From Planctomycetaceae bacterium (lineage in GTDB: Bacteria > Planctomycetota > Planctomycetia > Pirellulales > PALSA-1355), in contig SXHT01000285.1 of NCBI GenBank assembly GCA_005773095.1, positions 1 through 28,175 on the forward strand: a DNA stretch of 28,175 bases, in the 5' to 3' direction. This document shows positions 16,232 to 25,139 of the stretch, piece after piece. The first letter of the stretch is position 1. Every line of letters begins with the position of its first letter. Under the pieces are notes generated by a model, which had not been told where the DNA came from, ran no database searches, and was given only the letters and a program-made list of their open reading frames with translations. The translations under genes were made by a program, and so were the position numbers.

Positions 16232-17257
16232 CTACTTTGGCTTCAGCACTGCCTTGCAAATACGCCCCGAGTGCATTTCTTCAAAGGCGGTGTGCCAATC
16301 GGCCAGCGGCCAGATTCCGCCGATGATCTTGCCTACGTCCAGGATTCCGGTCGACAGCAAGCGGATGACGCGTTCCCAGATAGGCCAGTTGTGGCTGAAG
16401 CTTCCGCGCAGCGTAATGTTTTTCTGCACGAGCGGATCGAGCGAGTGGCCGTAGGGCGCCCGGCCCCAGCCGACCTTGCTGATCCAACCGTTGGGTCGTG
16501 TGATCTCGATCGCCGTCTTAAGCGTCGCCGAAATTCCGGCTGCGTCGATCACGCCGTCGGCGCCCAATCCGTCGGTCGCCAAAGCCCATTCGGCCAGTCC
16601 ATCGACGATCGCCTTGCAGCCAAACCGTTCAGCAATTGCCAGCCGCTGGCGATCGCGCTCCAAGCCGACCACGGCGACTTCCGCACCCTGCAGCCGAGCC
16701 ATCGCGCCGCAGAGGATGCCGATCGGACCCGGTCCGAGCACGACCACCCGATCTCCAGGTTTGACAGCGCCGTTGTTGACGACGGCATTGTAAGCCACGC
16801 AACAAGGTTCGGTCAGTCCGGCCTTCTCGAACGGAAGTTGATCGGGAATATGATGCAGGATCCGCCCCGGCACGCGTACGAATTGGGTCATGGCGCCGTT
16901 CACGCCGTAGCCGAATCCCTTGCGCGTCGGATCGAGATTGTAAAGTCCCGCCTTCGACATGGGGTTCTCGGGGTCGATCACGGCCGCGGTCTCGCTTACC
17001 GCGCGGTCACCTTCACGGAAGCCGCGTACGCGCGGGCCGGCTTGCGCCACGACCCCGGAAAACTCGTGCCCCAGCACGACGGGATAGTTGACGGGCCAAC
17101 TATGCTCGGCCGTCCATTGGTGCAAATCGCTGCCGCAGACCCCCACCGCGGCCACTTCCAGCAGCACATCGTCCGGACCGATTTCGGGTCGCGGAACTTC
17201 GCGTAGTTCAACGTTATATTTTTCGGGACCGTAATTGACGACGCCCAGATCTGCCAT
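16232..17257 (-). CDS. Zinc-type alcohol dehydrogenase (MDR) without structural-zinc cysteines
   Basis: 341-residue medium-chain dehydrogenase/reductase of the polyol/threonine dehydrogenase type. It oxidises an alcohol with NAD(P)+. The catalytic zinc ligands are in place: C41 (VCGSD), H64 and E65 (LGHEFSG), and E150 (TEPCCVAYNAV). The cofactor motif is GPGPIG at 175-180. The lobe that usually holds four structural-zinc cysteines reads AVIDPENPMSKAGLYNLD (from residue 92), with none of the four Cys; family members normally read CG-C--C and YNLC there. It is 6 bp downstream of the HUMPS-family gene (17264), so the two are almost surely co-transcribed. Substrate unknown. Confidence 0.92.
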   Translation of the reverse strand: MADLGVVNYGPEKYNVELREVPRPEIGPDDVLLEVAAVGVCGSDLHQWTAEHSWPVNYPVVLGHEFSGVVAQAGPRVRGFREGDRAVSETAAVIDPENPMSKAGLYNLDPTRKGFGYGVNGAMTQFVRVPGRILHHIPDQLPFEKAGLTEPCCVAYNAVVNNGAVKPGDRVVVLGPGPIGILCGAMARLQGAEVAVVGLERDRQRLAIAERFGCKAIVDGLAEWALATDGLGADGVIDAAGISATLKTAIEITRPNGWISKVGWGRAPYGHSLDPLVQKNITLRGSFSHNWPIWERVIRLLSTGILDVGKIIGGIWPLADWHTAFEEMHSGRICKAVLKPK

Positions 17258-17263
17258 GATGGA

Positions 17264-17980
17264 TCAGTGCGAGCGGGGCGGAGCGGGCCCAACATCGCCG
17301 TAGGAGTGAACTTTATCGCAAATCAAACGCAAGGAAGACGCCAAATCGCCGGTCGCTGTTTTGAAGGCGTCGGCGTCGATTGTCAGTGGTGCGCCAAGCA
17401 CCACCAGCGGCGCGCCATACTCTGGCGTGCGCACTGCCTGCTCTAAGGTAAGCCCGCCCACCGCTTGCACGGGCACGCCGACAGCCGCCACGACTTCGCG
17501 GAGCTGATCGAGGGGACTGGGCATCCGCTGACCACGGGCTGCGATGCCGCGGCGCTGATCATAGCCAATGTGGTGAATCACGAAATCGCAGCCCAGATCT
17601 TCCAGCCGCTTTGCGCCGGCAACCATGTCTTCGCATCCCAGATTGTCCCCCATTACCTTGATGCCGAAATCGCGACCGGCCTTGACCAGGCAGTGCAGGG
17701 TTTCTGCATGGGCCAGGGCCATCACCACGACGTGCGTGGCGCCGGCTTGGGCCATTATTTCCGCTTCCAGGTAGCCGCCGTCCATTGTCTTAAGATCGGC
17801 GATGATCGGCACCTCCGGAAACCGTTCTCGTAGCGCCCGCACGCCGTGCATCCCTTCGGCAATGATCAAGGGCGTACCCGCTTCCAGCCAATCAACGCCG
17901 GAGCGCATCGCCACTTCGGCCGTCTCCAAGGCCTCTGGAACACTGGTAAGATCGAGCGAAATTTGTACGATCGTTCGCAT
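17264..17980 (-). CDS. HUMPS-family protein (hexulose-6-phosphate synthase-like)
   Basis: 238-residue protein of the orotidine-5'-phosphate-decarboxylase superfamily, closest in motifs to 3-hexulose-6-phosphate synthase and 3-keto-L-gulonate-6-phosphate decarboxylase. The signature ADLKTMD is at residues 61-67, with WLEAGTPLI near 31-39, KVMGDNLG near 108-115, and DFVIHHIGYDQR at 132-143. The last strands carry VQAVGGLTL at 171-179, the phosphate-binding GG. Hexulose-6-phosphate synthase fixes formaldehyde onto ribulose 5-phosphate; the decarboxylase acts in ascorbate/gulonate breakdown. Sequence alone cannot decide. The start at 17980 fits the first strand; the longer frame adds 52 residues unlike the fold. 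It is followed after 6 bp by the alcohol dehydrogenase. The partner isomerase (HxlB) is not in the window. Confidence 0.85.
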   Translation of the reverse strand: MRTIVQISLDLTSVPEALETAEVAMRSGVDWLEAGTPLIIAEGMHGVRALRERFPEVPIIADLKTMDGGYLEAEIMAQAGATHVVVMALAHAETLHCLVKAGRDFGIKVMGDNLGCEDMVAGAKRLEDLGCDFVIHHIGYDQRRGIAARGQRMPSPLDQLREVVAAVGVPVQAVGGLTLEQAVRTPEYGAPLVVLGAPLTIDADAFKTATGDLASSLRLICDKVHSYGDVGPAPPRSH

Positions 17981-18150
17981 TCCGCGAGCATAAGGGGGGC
18001 ATGCGCCGGCTGTCAACGATTGATCCGTCTCTTTTCGCAAGCCATGATGCCACGTAAAATACGAGACGATTGAAATGCACCATCGAGATAGCACGCCTCT
18101 ACCGCCGCCAACTGCCGGCCGAAACATCCCCCACAAGACTGCCTAACGTC

Positions 18151-20415
<2,265 letters not shown>

Positions 20416-20423
20416 GGACATTC

Positions 20424-20446
20424 AGGACGGATTTTCGATCCGTCCT
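20424..20446. terminator. Hairpin between convergent YdeP-like gene and coaB
   Basis: A 9-bp perfect stem (20424-20432 with 20438-20446) with a 5-nt loop lies 9 bp after the oxidoreductase stop. Its right arm overlaps the last two bases of the coaB stop codon (20445-20447). It could serve as a bidirectional terminator, although no T run follows; it also looks like a dispersed hairpin repeat. Confidence 0.5.
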
Positions 20447-21077
20447 ACGACGCAATCAGCCGGCGCTCAACCGCCGCAAAGATTCCGTTTGCCACATCGT
20501 CTTTCGGACCGGCGAGCGTTTCGATCACCGTGCCTGCCGGGTCAAGGATTTCAACACGAATGTCGAGCGCATTCATCGCTTCGGGACCGTTGAGAACGAT
20601 CAAGTCGCAATGTTTTTTCTCCAGCTTCGCCAGAGCGCGCAGTCGAGGATCGTTCGTCTCAAGCGCAAAACCCACGACCCACTGGTTGTCCCGCTTTCGG
20701 GCACCAAGGCTGGCGACTACGTCTTCAGTCTCGATCAGGTGCAGCACGAGCGGCTGGCCGGTTTTCGCGATCTTTTGTTCGGCAACCTTAACAGGCCGAT
20801 AGTCGCAAGGCGCGGCCACGCCAATCATGCCGTCACAGGAGGGAAACAGCCGCTGGCAGACTTCGAGCATTTCCTCCGTGGCGACCACCTCGACCACTTC
20901 GGCGGCGGGCGGATAATGCACGTTGACGGGACCGCTGACGACGATCACGTCATGGCCTCGAGCAATGGCAGCCTCGGCCAGCGATTTACCCATCCGTCCA
21001 CTTGACGCATTGGTCAGGAACCGCACCGGGTCGAGATACTGTCGCGTGGGTCCGGAGGTGATGAGAATACGGGACAT
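20445..21077 (-). CDS. coaB: Phosphopantothenate-cysteine ligase (stand-alone CoaB)
   Basis: 210-residue enzyme that joins 4'-phosphopantothenate and cysteine with CTP or ATP in coenzyme A synthesis. It matches the C-terminal half of the E. coli CoaBC (Dfp) fusion. Motifs: ITSGPTRQYLDPVRFLTNAS with SGRMG near the N-terminus (nucleotide/phosphopantothenate site), APCDYRPVKV and EQKIAK near 93-110 with the conserved Lys, and WVVGFALETND near 133-143. In most bacteria CoaB is fused to CoaC; here it is a separate gene, 104 bp downstream of coaC, with a hairpin between them. The start ATG at 21077 fits the family N-terminus. Confidence 0.94.
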   Translation of the reverse strand: MSRILITSGPTRQYLDPVRFLTNASSGRMGKSLAEAAIARGHDVIVVSGPVNVHYPPAAEVVEVVATEEMLEVCQRLFPSCDGMIGVAAPCDYRPVKVAEQKIAKTGQPLVLHLIETEDVVASLGARKRDNQWVVGFALETNDPRLRALAKLEKKHCDLIVLNGPEAMNALDIRVEILDPAGTVIETLAGPKDDVANGIFAAVERRLIAS

Positions 21078-21119
21078 GCATCAGGGGCGGGTTGAATGCC
21101 TCGTACCGTTGGCGAATAA

Positions 21120-21140
21120 CTGCGGGGGGCTCCCCCGCAG
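21120..21140. repeat. GC hairpin between coaC and coaB
   Basis: A 9-bp stem (21120-21128 with 21132-21140; arms CTGCGGGGG and CCCCCGCAG) closes a 3-nt loop in the 104-bp coaC-coaB gap. No T run follows. It looks like a dispersed hairpin repeat and might reduce read-through into coaB or protect the upstream mRNA end. Confidence 0.5.
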
Positions 21141-21181
21141 CTATGGAGCGTGTTGGGTTAGCGCTACCGTGGTGGGAACCG

Positions 21182-21739
21182 TCACACCACGCGTTTGCCT
21201 GTGAGCAGCTCATCCATGGCCGCGAAAATCTTTTCCGGTGGGGCCATCCGTCCAGCCCCGCGCGTGCGGCAGCTCAGCCAGCCTTCTTCGGGGTCGACAA
21301 AGCGCACGCCATCGCCGCGAAGCTGCTGGACATTGCGCTGCACGGCGGCCTTCTCCCACATTTCGGAGTTCATTGCCGGTGCAAGCAGCACGGGTCCGGT
21401 GAAGGCCAGGTAGAGCGTCGAAAGCAAATCATCCGCTACGCCGCCGGCGGCCTTCGCCAGGAAGTTGGCCGTGGCAGGAGCCACCACCAGGAGCTTTGCC
21501 CGACGCGCCAGCTCGATATGCGCGCCGAGGGGATAGTGCTCGTCGTCGAAGACACGATCGGCGACCGGTCGGCCGCTGAGGGCCGCGAATGTGGCGGCCC
21601 CCACGAACTGCCTGGCGTCGGCAGTCATCGCCACGGTCACATGGGCGCCCCCCTGCACGAGTTGACTGACCAGGGCAGCGGTTTTGTAAGCGGCAATCCC
21701 GCCCGTCACGCCGACGATGATTTCGCGACCTGCGAGCAT
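21182..21739 (-). CDS. coaC: Phosphopantothenoylcysteine decarboxylase (stand-alone CoaC)
   Basis: 185-residue FMN-dependent enzyme that decarboxylates 4'-phosphopantothenoylcysteine in coenzyme A synthesis. The fold begins GVTGGIAAYKTAALV (FMN binding). The active-site His is H74 in PLGAHIELAR; the substrate-binding PAMNSEMW is at 121-128; and the catalytic Cys is C157 in GWLSCRTRGAGRM, so all key residues are present. The start is 3 bp after the rpoZ stop, so the genes are co-transcribed and probably translationally coupled. It ends about where the CoaC half of CoaBC ends, which shows that the split is a clean two-gene arrangement and not a truncation. Confidence 0.94.
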   Translation of the reverse strand: MLAGREIIVGVTGGIAAYKTAALVSQLVQGGAHVTVAMTADARQFVGAATFAALSGRPVADRVFDDEHYPLGAHIELARRAKLLVVAPATANFLAKAAGGVADDLLSTLYLAFTGPVLLAPAMNSEMWEKAAVQRNVQQLRGDGVRFVDPEEGWLSCRTRGAGRMAPPEKIFAAMDELLTGKRVV

Positions 21740-21742
21740 TAC

Positions 21743-22012
21743 TTATCCGCCAAGGTTCGTCAGATCCAACTCAGGCGGACCACCACCGGCGGCGGGCTCG
21801 CCCGTGATCTTGAGGTGGGCGTCGGTATCGAGATAGATTTTGTCCTGCATGATTTCCTGGATCACGATTTCCAACCTGTTGTCGGTTTTCATGTCCACCA
21901 AGGGGCGGCTGCCGGCCTGAAGCTGCACCATCCGCTTTTGAATCAGCGTGGAGAGCTTGAATCGCCCCCCCACCTTGTCTACGATTTTCTCTTCGCGCAG
22001 TTCGTCGATCAT
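21743..22012 (-). CDS. rpoZ: RNA polymerase omega subunit
   Basis: 89-residue omega subunit, which helps assembly and stability of RNA polymerase by binding beta-prime. The core reads KVGGRFKLSTLIQKRMVQL then QAGSRPLVD, the typical RpoZ N-terminal helices; a helix with EIVIQEIMQDKIYL follows. The last 20 residues are Gly/Pro-rich. It sits 3 bp after gmk and 3 bp before coaC, matching the widespread gmk-rpoZ-coaBC order. Identification is secure by motif and context. Confidence 0.92.
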   Translation of the reverse strand: MIDELREEKIVDKVGGRFKLSTLIQKRMVQLQAGSRPLVDMKTDNRLEIVIQEIMQDKIYLDTDAHLKITGEPAAGGGPPELDLTNLGG

Positions 22013-22015
22013 GCT

Positions 22016-22591
22016 TTAGACTCCATGGGACAGCAAAATATTTACTATCGCGTCGACCGCCTGGTCGACGTCGTTATTGACCACCTGATGCTGATACCAG
22101 TCGGCCTGGGCCAACTCGCGGCGGGCAACCTCCAAACGACGGGCAATCGCGGCTGGGTTTTCGGTGCCACGAGCCACCAGCCGGCGCTCAAGTTCCTCGA
22201 TTGAATCGGGGCGCACGAAGATCGTAATCGCGGCGGGATGCCGGGCGAACACGCTTTTGGCCCCTTCCACATCCACTTCTAAGACTACCGATTTTCCGGC
22301 CGCAAGGCTAGGGGACACCTGGTTGTTGAAAGTGCCATACCAATAGCCGCGGCCAAAAACCTGGCAACTCTCCAGGAAATCGCCGGCCCCCCGCCGCCGC
22401 TGGAAGTCTTCGGCGGAAAGGAAAAAATAGTCAACACCGTCCCGTTCACCTGGCCGCGCTGGTCTGGTGGTGGCCGATACGCTGGAAACGAGTTGCGGCA
22501 TCCGCTCAAACAATTGGCGCACAAGCGTCGTCTTACCCGCCCCCGACGGACCGCTGATGACGATGACTTTTCCCGCGCCGGTGTGCGTCAT
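22016..22591 (-). CDS. gmk: Guanylate kinase
   Basis: 191-residue enzyme that phosphorylates GMP to GDP using ATP. The P-loop is GPSGAGKTT at residues 14-22; the GMP-binding region is SVSATTRPARPGERDGVDY near 38-56, with YGTFNNQV near 84-91; and the lid Arg-rich segment contains RRLVARGTEN. Length is normal. The start at 22591 is the only sensible ATG; the region upstream holds an unusual array of 7-bp-spaced CGAA words and no strong ribosome binding site. The stop is 3 bp from rpoZ. Confidence 0.96.
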   Translation of the reverse strand: MTHTGAGKVIVISGPSGAGKTTLVRQLFERMPQLVSSVSATTRPARPGERDGVDYFFLSAEDFQRRRGAGDFLESCQVFGRGYWYGTFNNQVSPSLAAGKSVVLEVDVEGAKSVFARHPAAITIFVRPDSIEELERRLVARGTENPAAIARRLEVARRELAQADWYQHQVVNNDVDQAVDAIVNILLSHGV

Positions 22592-22605
22592 TTCAGAAAG
22601 AAGTG

Positions 22606-22641
22606 CGAATAGCGAACTCCGAAAACTGATCGAAGCACGAA
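22606..22641 (-). repeat. TTCGNNN heptad array upstream of gmk
   Basis: On the minus strand TTCG words lie at + positions 22606, 22613, 22620, 22631 and 22638 (read as CGAA on the plus strand), spaced 7, 7, 11 and 7 bp. The array begins 15 bp before the gmk start. On the plus strand of the same gap, TTCG/TTCA words at 22712, 22719 and 22726 are also 7 bp apart. The role is unknown. Confidence 0.55.
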
Positions 22642-22740
22642 ATTCGCAAGGAGCCTTTCGGAAAACTTTGTTTTGCGATTCGGATGTTGAAGATCGGAAT
22701 CTGTTGTGGACTTCGAGATTCGTATTTCAGATGGCTCCGA

Positions 22741-23625
22741 TTATTCCACGTTCTGGATCATTTCCCGCATTCGCTCAATCGCGGCCTTGATCTCGATGAC
22801 ATGCCGAGCGATCTGCACATCGTTGCTCTTGGAGCCCATGGTGTTCGTCTCGCGAAACATCTCCTGGGTCAGGAATTCCAACTTGCGGCCCGTGCTTTCG
22901 TCGGCGGTGAGGAAGCCCGCCAATTGTTCAAGATGGCTGCGGAGGCGAACGGTTTCTTCGCTTATGTCGGCCCGTTCGGCATACATGCTGACTTCCCGCA
23001 CCAGATCACCCGGCTGCAGGCTGAACTGGTAATCGGCGAGGATTTTGTTCAGGCGTTCGGTCAAGCGCTGTCGATACGAGTCCGCCACCTGGGGAGCGCG
23101 GGTTTCGATGGCGGTCAACTCGTTGGCAATCGTCGTACAGTTGGCAATCAGGTCGGCGGCCATTGCGCGGCCTTCATCCTCGCGCATCTTTGCCATGTTG
23201 GTGAGAGCCGCGGCAAGCGTCTCCTGCACCAGCGGCCAGTCGTGCTCCGCGTCGGCCGAGGTCCTTGGATCTTCGTTGACGACGCCAGGCAACATCAACA
23301 AAGCGTCAAGCCGCGGCGGCTCCGAGGAACCCCACCCGCTGCAGATCGCCTGCAACTGCTTGCGGTAGCCGTTAAGCACGTCGGCATCGATCTGGAAGTC
23401 TTCGGCGTGGCGGCGACGATCGACCCGCAAATTGACCTGCACGGTGCCACGCTTGATGGACTGTCGCACGATCTGCTCGATCTGCGGTTCGAGCACCGAG
23501 TATCCTTCGCCACAGCGCATGGCCAGCTTGAAGTACTTGCTGTTGATGGTCCGCATTTCAACCGCAACGGCGCAGTCATCGCGCTGGCGATGCGCCTCTC
23601 CAAAACCTGTCATGCTCAGCAGCAA
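22741..23625 (-). CDS. yicC: YicC-family endoribonuclease
   Basis: 294-residue YicC/YloC-family protein; E. coli YicC is an endoribonuclease linked to small-RNA turnover. The N-terminal domain begins LLSMTGFGEA, with EMRTINSKYFKL near residue 25. The C-terminal DUF1732 part has GRKLEFLTQEMFRETNTMGS followed by KSND, close to the family motif. The start is TTG at 23625, supported by GGAG 8 bp upstream and by the usual MLLSMTGFGEA N-terminus; the ATG at 23613 would shorten it by four residues. A longer frame reaches 24000 but only reads secG and repeats out of frame. It is upstream of gmk with a 149-bp gap. Confidence 0.93.
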   Translation of the reverse strand: MLLSMTGFGEAHRQRDDCAVAVEMRTINSKYFKLAMRCGEGYSVLEPQIEQIVRQSIKRGTVQVNLRVDRRRHAEDFQIDADVLNGYRKQLQAICSGWGSSEPPRLDALLMLPGVVNEDPRTSADAEHDWPLVQETLAAALTNMAKMREDEGRAMAADLIANCTTIANELTAIETRAPQVADSYRQRLTERLNKILADYQFSLQPGDLVREVSMYAERADISEETVRLRSHLEQLAGFLTADESTGRKLEFLTQEMFRETNTMGSKSNDVQIARHVIEIKAAIERMREMIQNVE

Positions 23626-23648
23626 GGGTGGATCTCCGGCGGTACTGC

Positions 23649-23717
23649 AGCAGGCACACTCCGTGTGCCGAAGCAAACAATCCGTAGCAGGCACACTCCG
23701 TGTGCCGAAGCAAACAA
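23649..23717. repeat. Two direct copies of a 32-bp hairpin repeat
   Basis: Two identical 32-bp copies lie at 23649-23680 and 23686-23717, each containing the hairpin GGCACACTCCGTGTGCC (23653-23669 and 23690-23706; 7-bp arms, 3-nt loop). Together with an inverted core copy at 23765-23781 they fill the gap between secG and yicC. They look like a dispersed REP-type element. The 5-bp spacing and only two full copies argue against CRISPR. Confidence 0.75.
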
Positions 23718-23764
23718 CTACAATCTCGGTCGCGGACAAAAGCATGCCCACGACGCTGGCCTCC

Positions 23765-23781
23765 GGCACACGGAGTGTGCC
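23765..23781. repeat. Inverted copy of the hairpin repeat after secG
   Basis: GGCACACGGAGTGTGCC, the reverse complement of the core in the two copies at 23649-23717, begins 7 bp after the secG stop. The hairpin could protect the secG transcript end or attenuate transcription into yicC; there is no T run. Confidence 0.65.
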
Positions 23782-23788
23782 TGTTACG

Positions 23789-24241
23789 CTACTTGCCCGG
23801 CGCTGGTGCTTCCGCGGGAGCGGACGATTCTTTGGCGCCGCCGGGCGCGGGCTTCGATTCCGAGGTCTTGGCCGGTTCGTCACCCGCGGCGGCTGGCTCC
23901 GTTTTTTCACCGGTCGCGCCGGGTTTCTTGGCTGGCGATTTGCCCCCGGCGGCACCCGGTGCTTCGTCGGCCGTGGCCGCGCTGCCCAAGGACGGATCAA
24001 TTCTGCTATCGGGAGTTCCCAAGAGCTTCACCGAGAAGGCGCAAAGCACAATCCAAAAACCTGCCGTGTACACGGTAATCCACGTGAACATGTCGCCGGC
24101 TTTGGTGCCGAAAGCGCTTTGCCCGCCCATCCCGCCGAAGGCGCCCGCCAAACCGCCGCCACGACCGCGCTGAATGAGCACGATCAGAATCAGAAAAAAT
24201 CCGGTGATGACAAGCAGAAGCATTAACACAATCTGCAGCAT
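23789..24241 (-). CDS. secG: Protein-export subunit SecG
   Basis: 150-residue SecG, the auxiliary subunit of the SecYEG translocon. The first membrane helix is MLQIVLMLLLVITGFFLILI; the conserved loop follows, with VLIQRGRGGGLAGAFGGMGG and QSAFGTKAGD; and the second helix is WITVYTAGFWIVLCAFSVKL. The last 70 or so residues are a Pro/Ala/Lys-rich low-complexity tail (such as GATGEKTEPAAAGDEPAKTS), longer than in E. coli SecG (110 residues in total). The start at 24241 has GGAG about 8 bp upstream; a longer frame adds a hydrophilic leader. It is 50 bp after tpiA. Confidence 0.93.
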   Translation of the reverse strand: MLQIVLMLLLVITGFFLILIVLIQRGRGGGLAGAFGGMGGQSAFGTKAGDMFTWITVYTAGFWIVLCAFSVKLLGTPDSRIDPSLGSAATADEAPGAAGGKSPAKKPGATGEKTEPAAAGDEPAKTSESKPAPGGAKESSAPAEAPAPGK

Positions 24242-24291
24242 GGTTTTTCTCCGTAGGGTGGGACCCGCGAAGCTCAGGCCGACCGATGACA

Positions 24292-25047
24292 CTACTTTAC
24301 GCCCGCCACAATGCCAAGGAAATCTTCGGCCCTCAGGCTGGCGCCGCCGACGAGCGCTCCGTCGATATTCGGCTGCGAGAGCAACTCCGCCGCGTTCGAC
24401 GGCTTTACGCTGCCGCCGTATTGAATTCTCACCCGCTCGGCAGTCTGGGAATTGTACCTGTCGGAGATCATCTTGCGAAGAGCCAAATGCACCTCTTCAG
24501 CCTGTTCTGGCGACGCCACTTTACCAGTGCCAATCGCCCACACCGGTTCGTAAGCCATGACAACCTCGGCCATCTGCTCTGGGGACAGACCCGCGCACGA
24601 GCCTTCCAACTGAGCGCCGACAACGGCGGCGGTTTTGCCGGCTTCGCGATCCGCCAGCAATTCCCCGACGCAAACCACGGGCAGCAGCCCCGCGGCGATG
24701 GCTGCATGGACCTTGGTGTTAATGAACGCATCCGTTTCGCCCAGGAGATGTCGCCGCTCGCTGTGTCCCAAGATGACATACTTACAGCCCACATCTTTGA
24801 GCATCCCGGCTGAAATTTCCCCGGTAAAGGCGCCGCTGGGCTCGGGAGACATGTTCTGCGCCCCCAGCGCGACGACCGAATTGCCAAGCGCCTGGCGGAC
24901 CACATCCAAGTAAACAAACGGCGGGCAGATGGCGATCTCGACGTTGCCAATCTTTTCAGCCGCTTCCGCAATCGCATTCGCCAGCACAATCGCGGCGTGC
25001 CGGTCAAGATTCATCTTCCAATTGCCGGCAATCAACGGTTTTCGCAT
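24292..25047 (-). CDS. tpiA: Triosephosphate isomerase
   Basis: 251-residue glycolytic enzyme that interconverts dihydroxyacetone phosphate and glyceraldehyde 3-phosphate. Catalytic residues: N9 and K11 in GNWKMN, H95 in LGHSERR, and E167 in YEPVWAIGTG. The phosphate-gripping motifs YGGSVKP and GALVGGASL are near the C-terminus. The start at 25047 gives the usual MRKPLIAGNWKMN; a longer frame adds an unlikely leader. It lies 92 bp downstream of aroF and 50 bp upstream of secG, all on one strand. The tpiA-secG pair is a common bacterial order. Confidence 0.97.
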   Translation of the reverse strand: MRKPLIAGNWKMNLDRHAAIVLANAIAEAAEKIGNVEIAICPPFVYLDVVRQALGNSVVALGAQNMSPEPSGAFTGEISAGMLKDVGCKYVILGHSERRHLLGETDAFINTKVHAAIAAGLLPVVCVGELLADREAGKTAAVVGAQLEGSCAGLSPEQMAEVVMAYEPVWAIGTGKVASPEQAEEVHLALRKMISDRYNSQTAERVRIQYGGSVKPSNAAELLSQPNIDGALVGGASLRAEDFLGIVAGVK

Positions 25048-25139
25048 GGGAATCGGTTCCATCAAGCCTCGACTGGTGACCGCGGATCGAGGCTGGTTGA
25101 CGATCGGTTGGCGACGCCCTGCGACCACCGGCCGCGGCT

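Noticed and set aside
18070..18150. TTG start for the YdeP-like gene, adding 27 residues
   Set aside because: The added residues do not resemble the YdeP N-terminus, which begins near the GGGW segment; the ATG at 18151 fits better, but the start is still not certain.
21092..22204. 370-codon open frame on the plus strand
   Set aside because: It is antisense to coaC, rpoZ and gmk, which are certain genes; the His/Gly/Arg-rich translation is typical of a shadow frame.
23649..23717. Possible CRISPR array
   Set aside because: Only two direct copies 5 bp apart, each a self-complementary hairpin, and no cas genes; spacers are too short.
23626..24000. N-terminal extension of YicC by 125 residues
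   Set aside because: The extension only reads the hairpin repeats and secG out of frame; TTG at 23625 has a good ribosome binding site and gives the family N-terminus.
22684..24078. 464-codon open frame on the plus strand
   Set aside because: It is antisense to yicC and secG, which have clear family motifs; long antisense frames are expected in GC-rich DNA, and the translation resembles no family.
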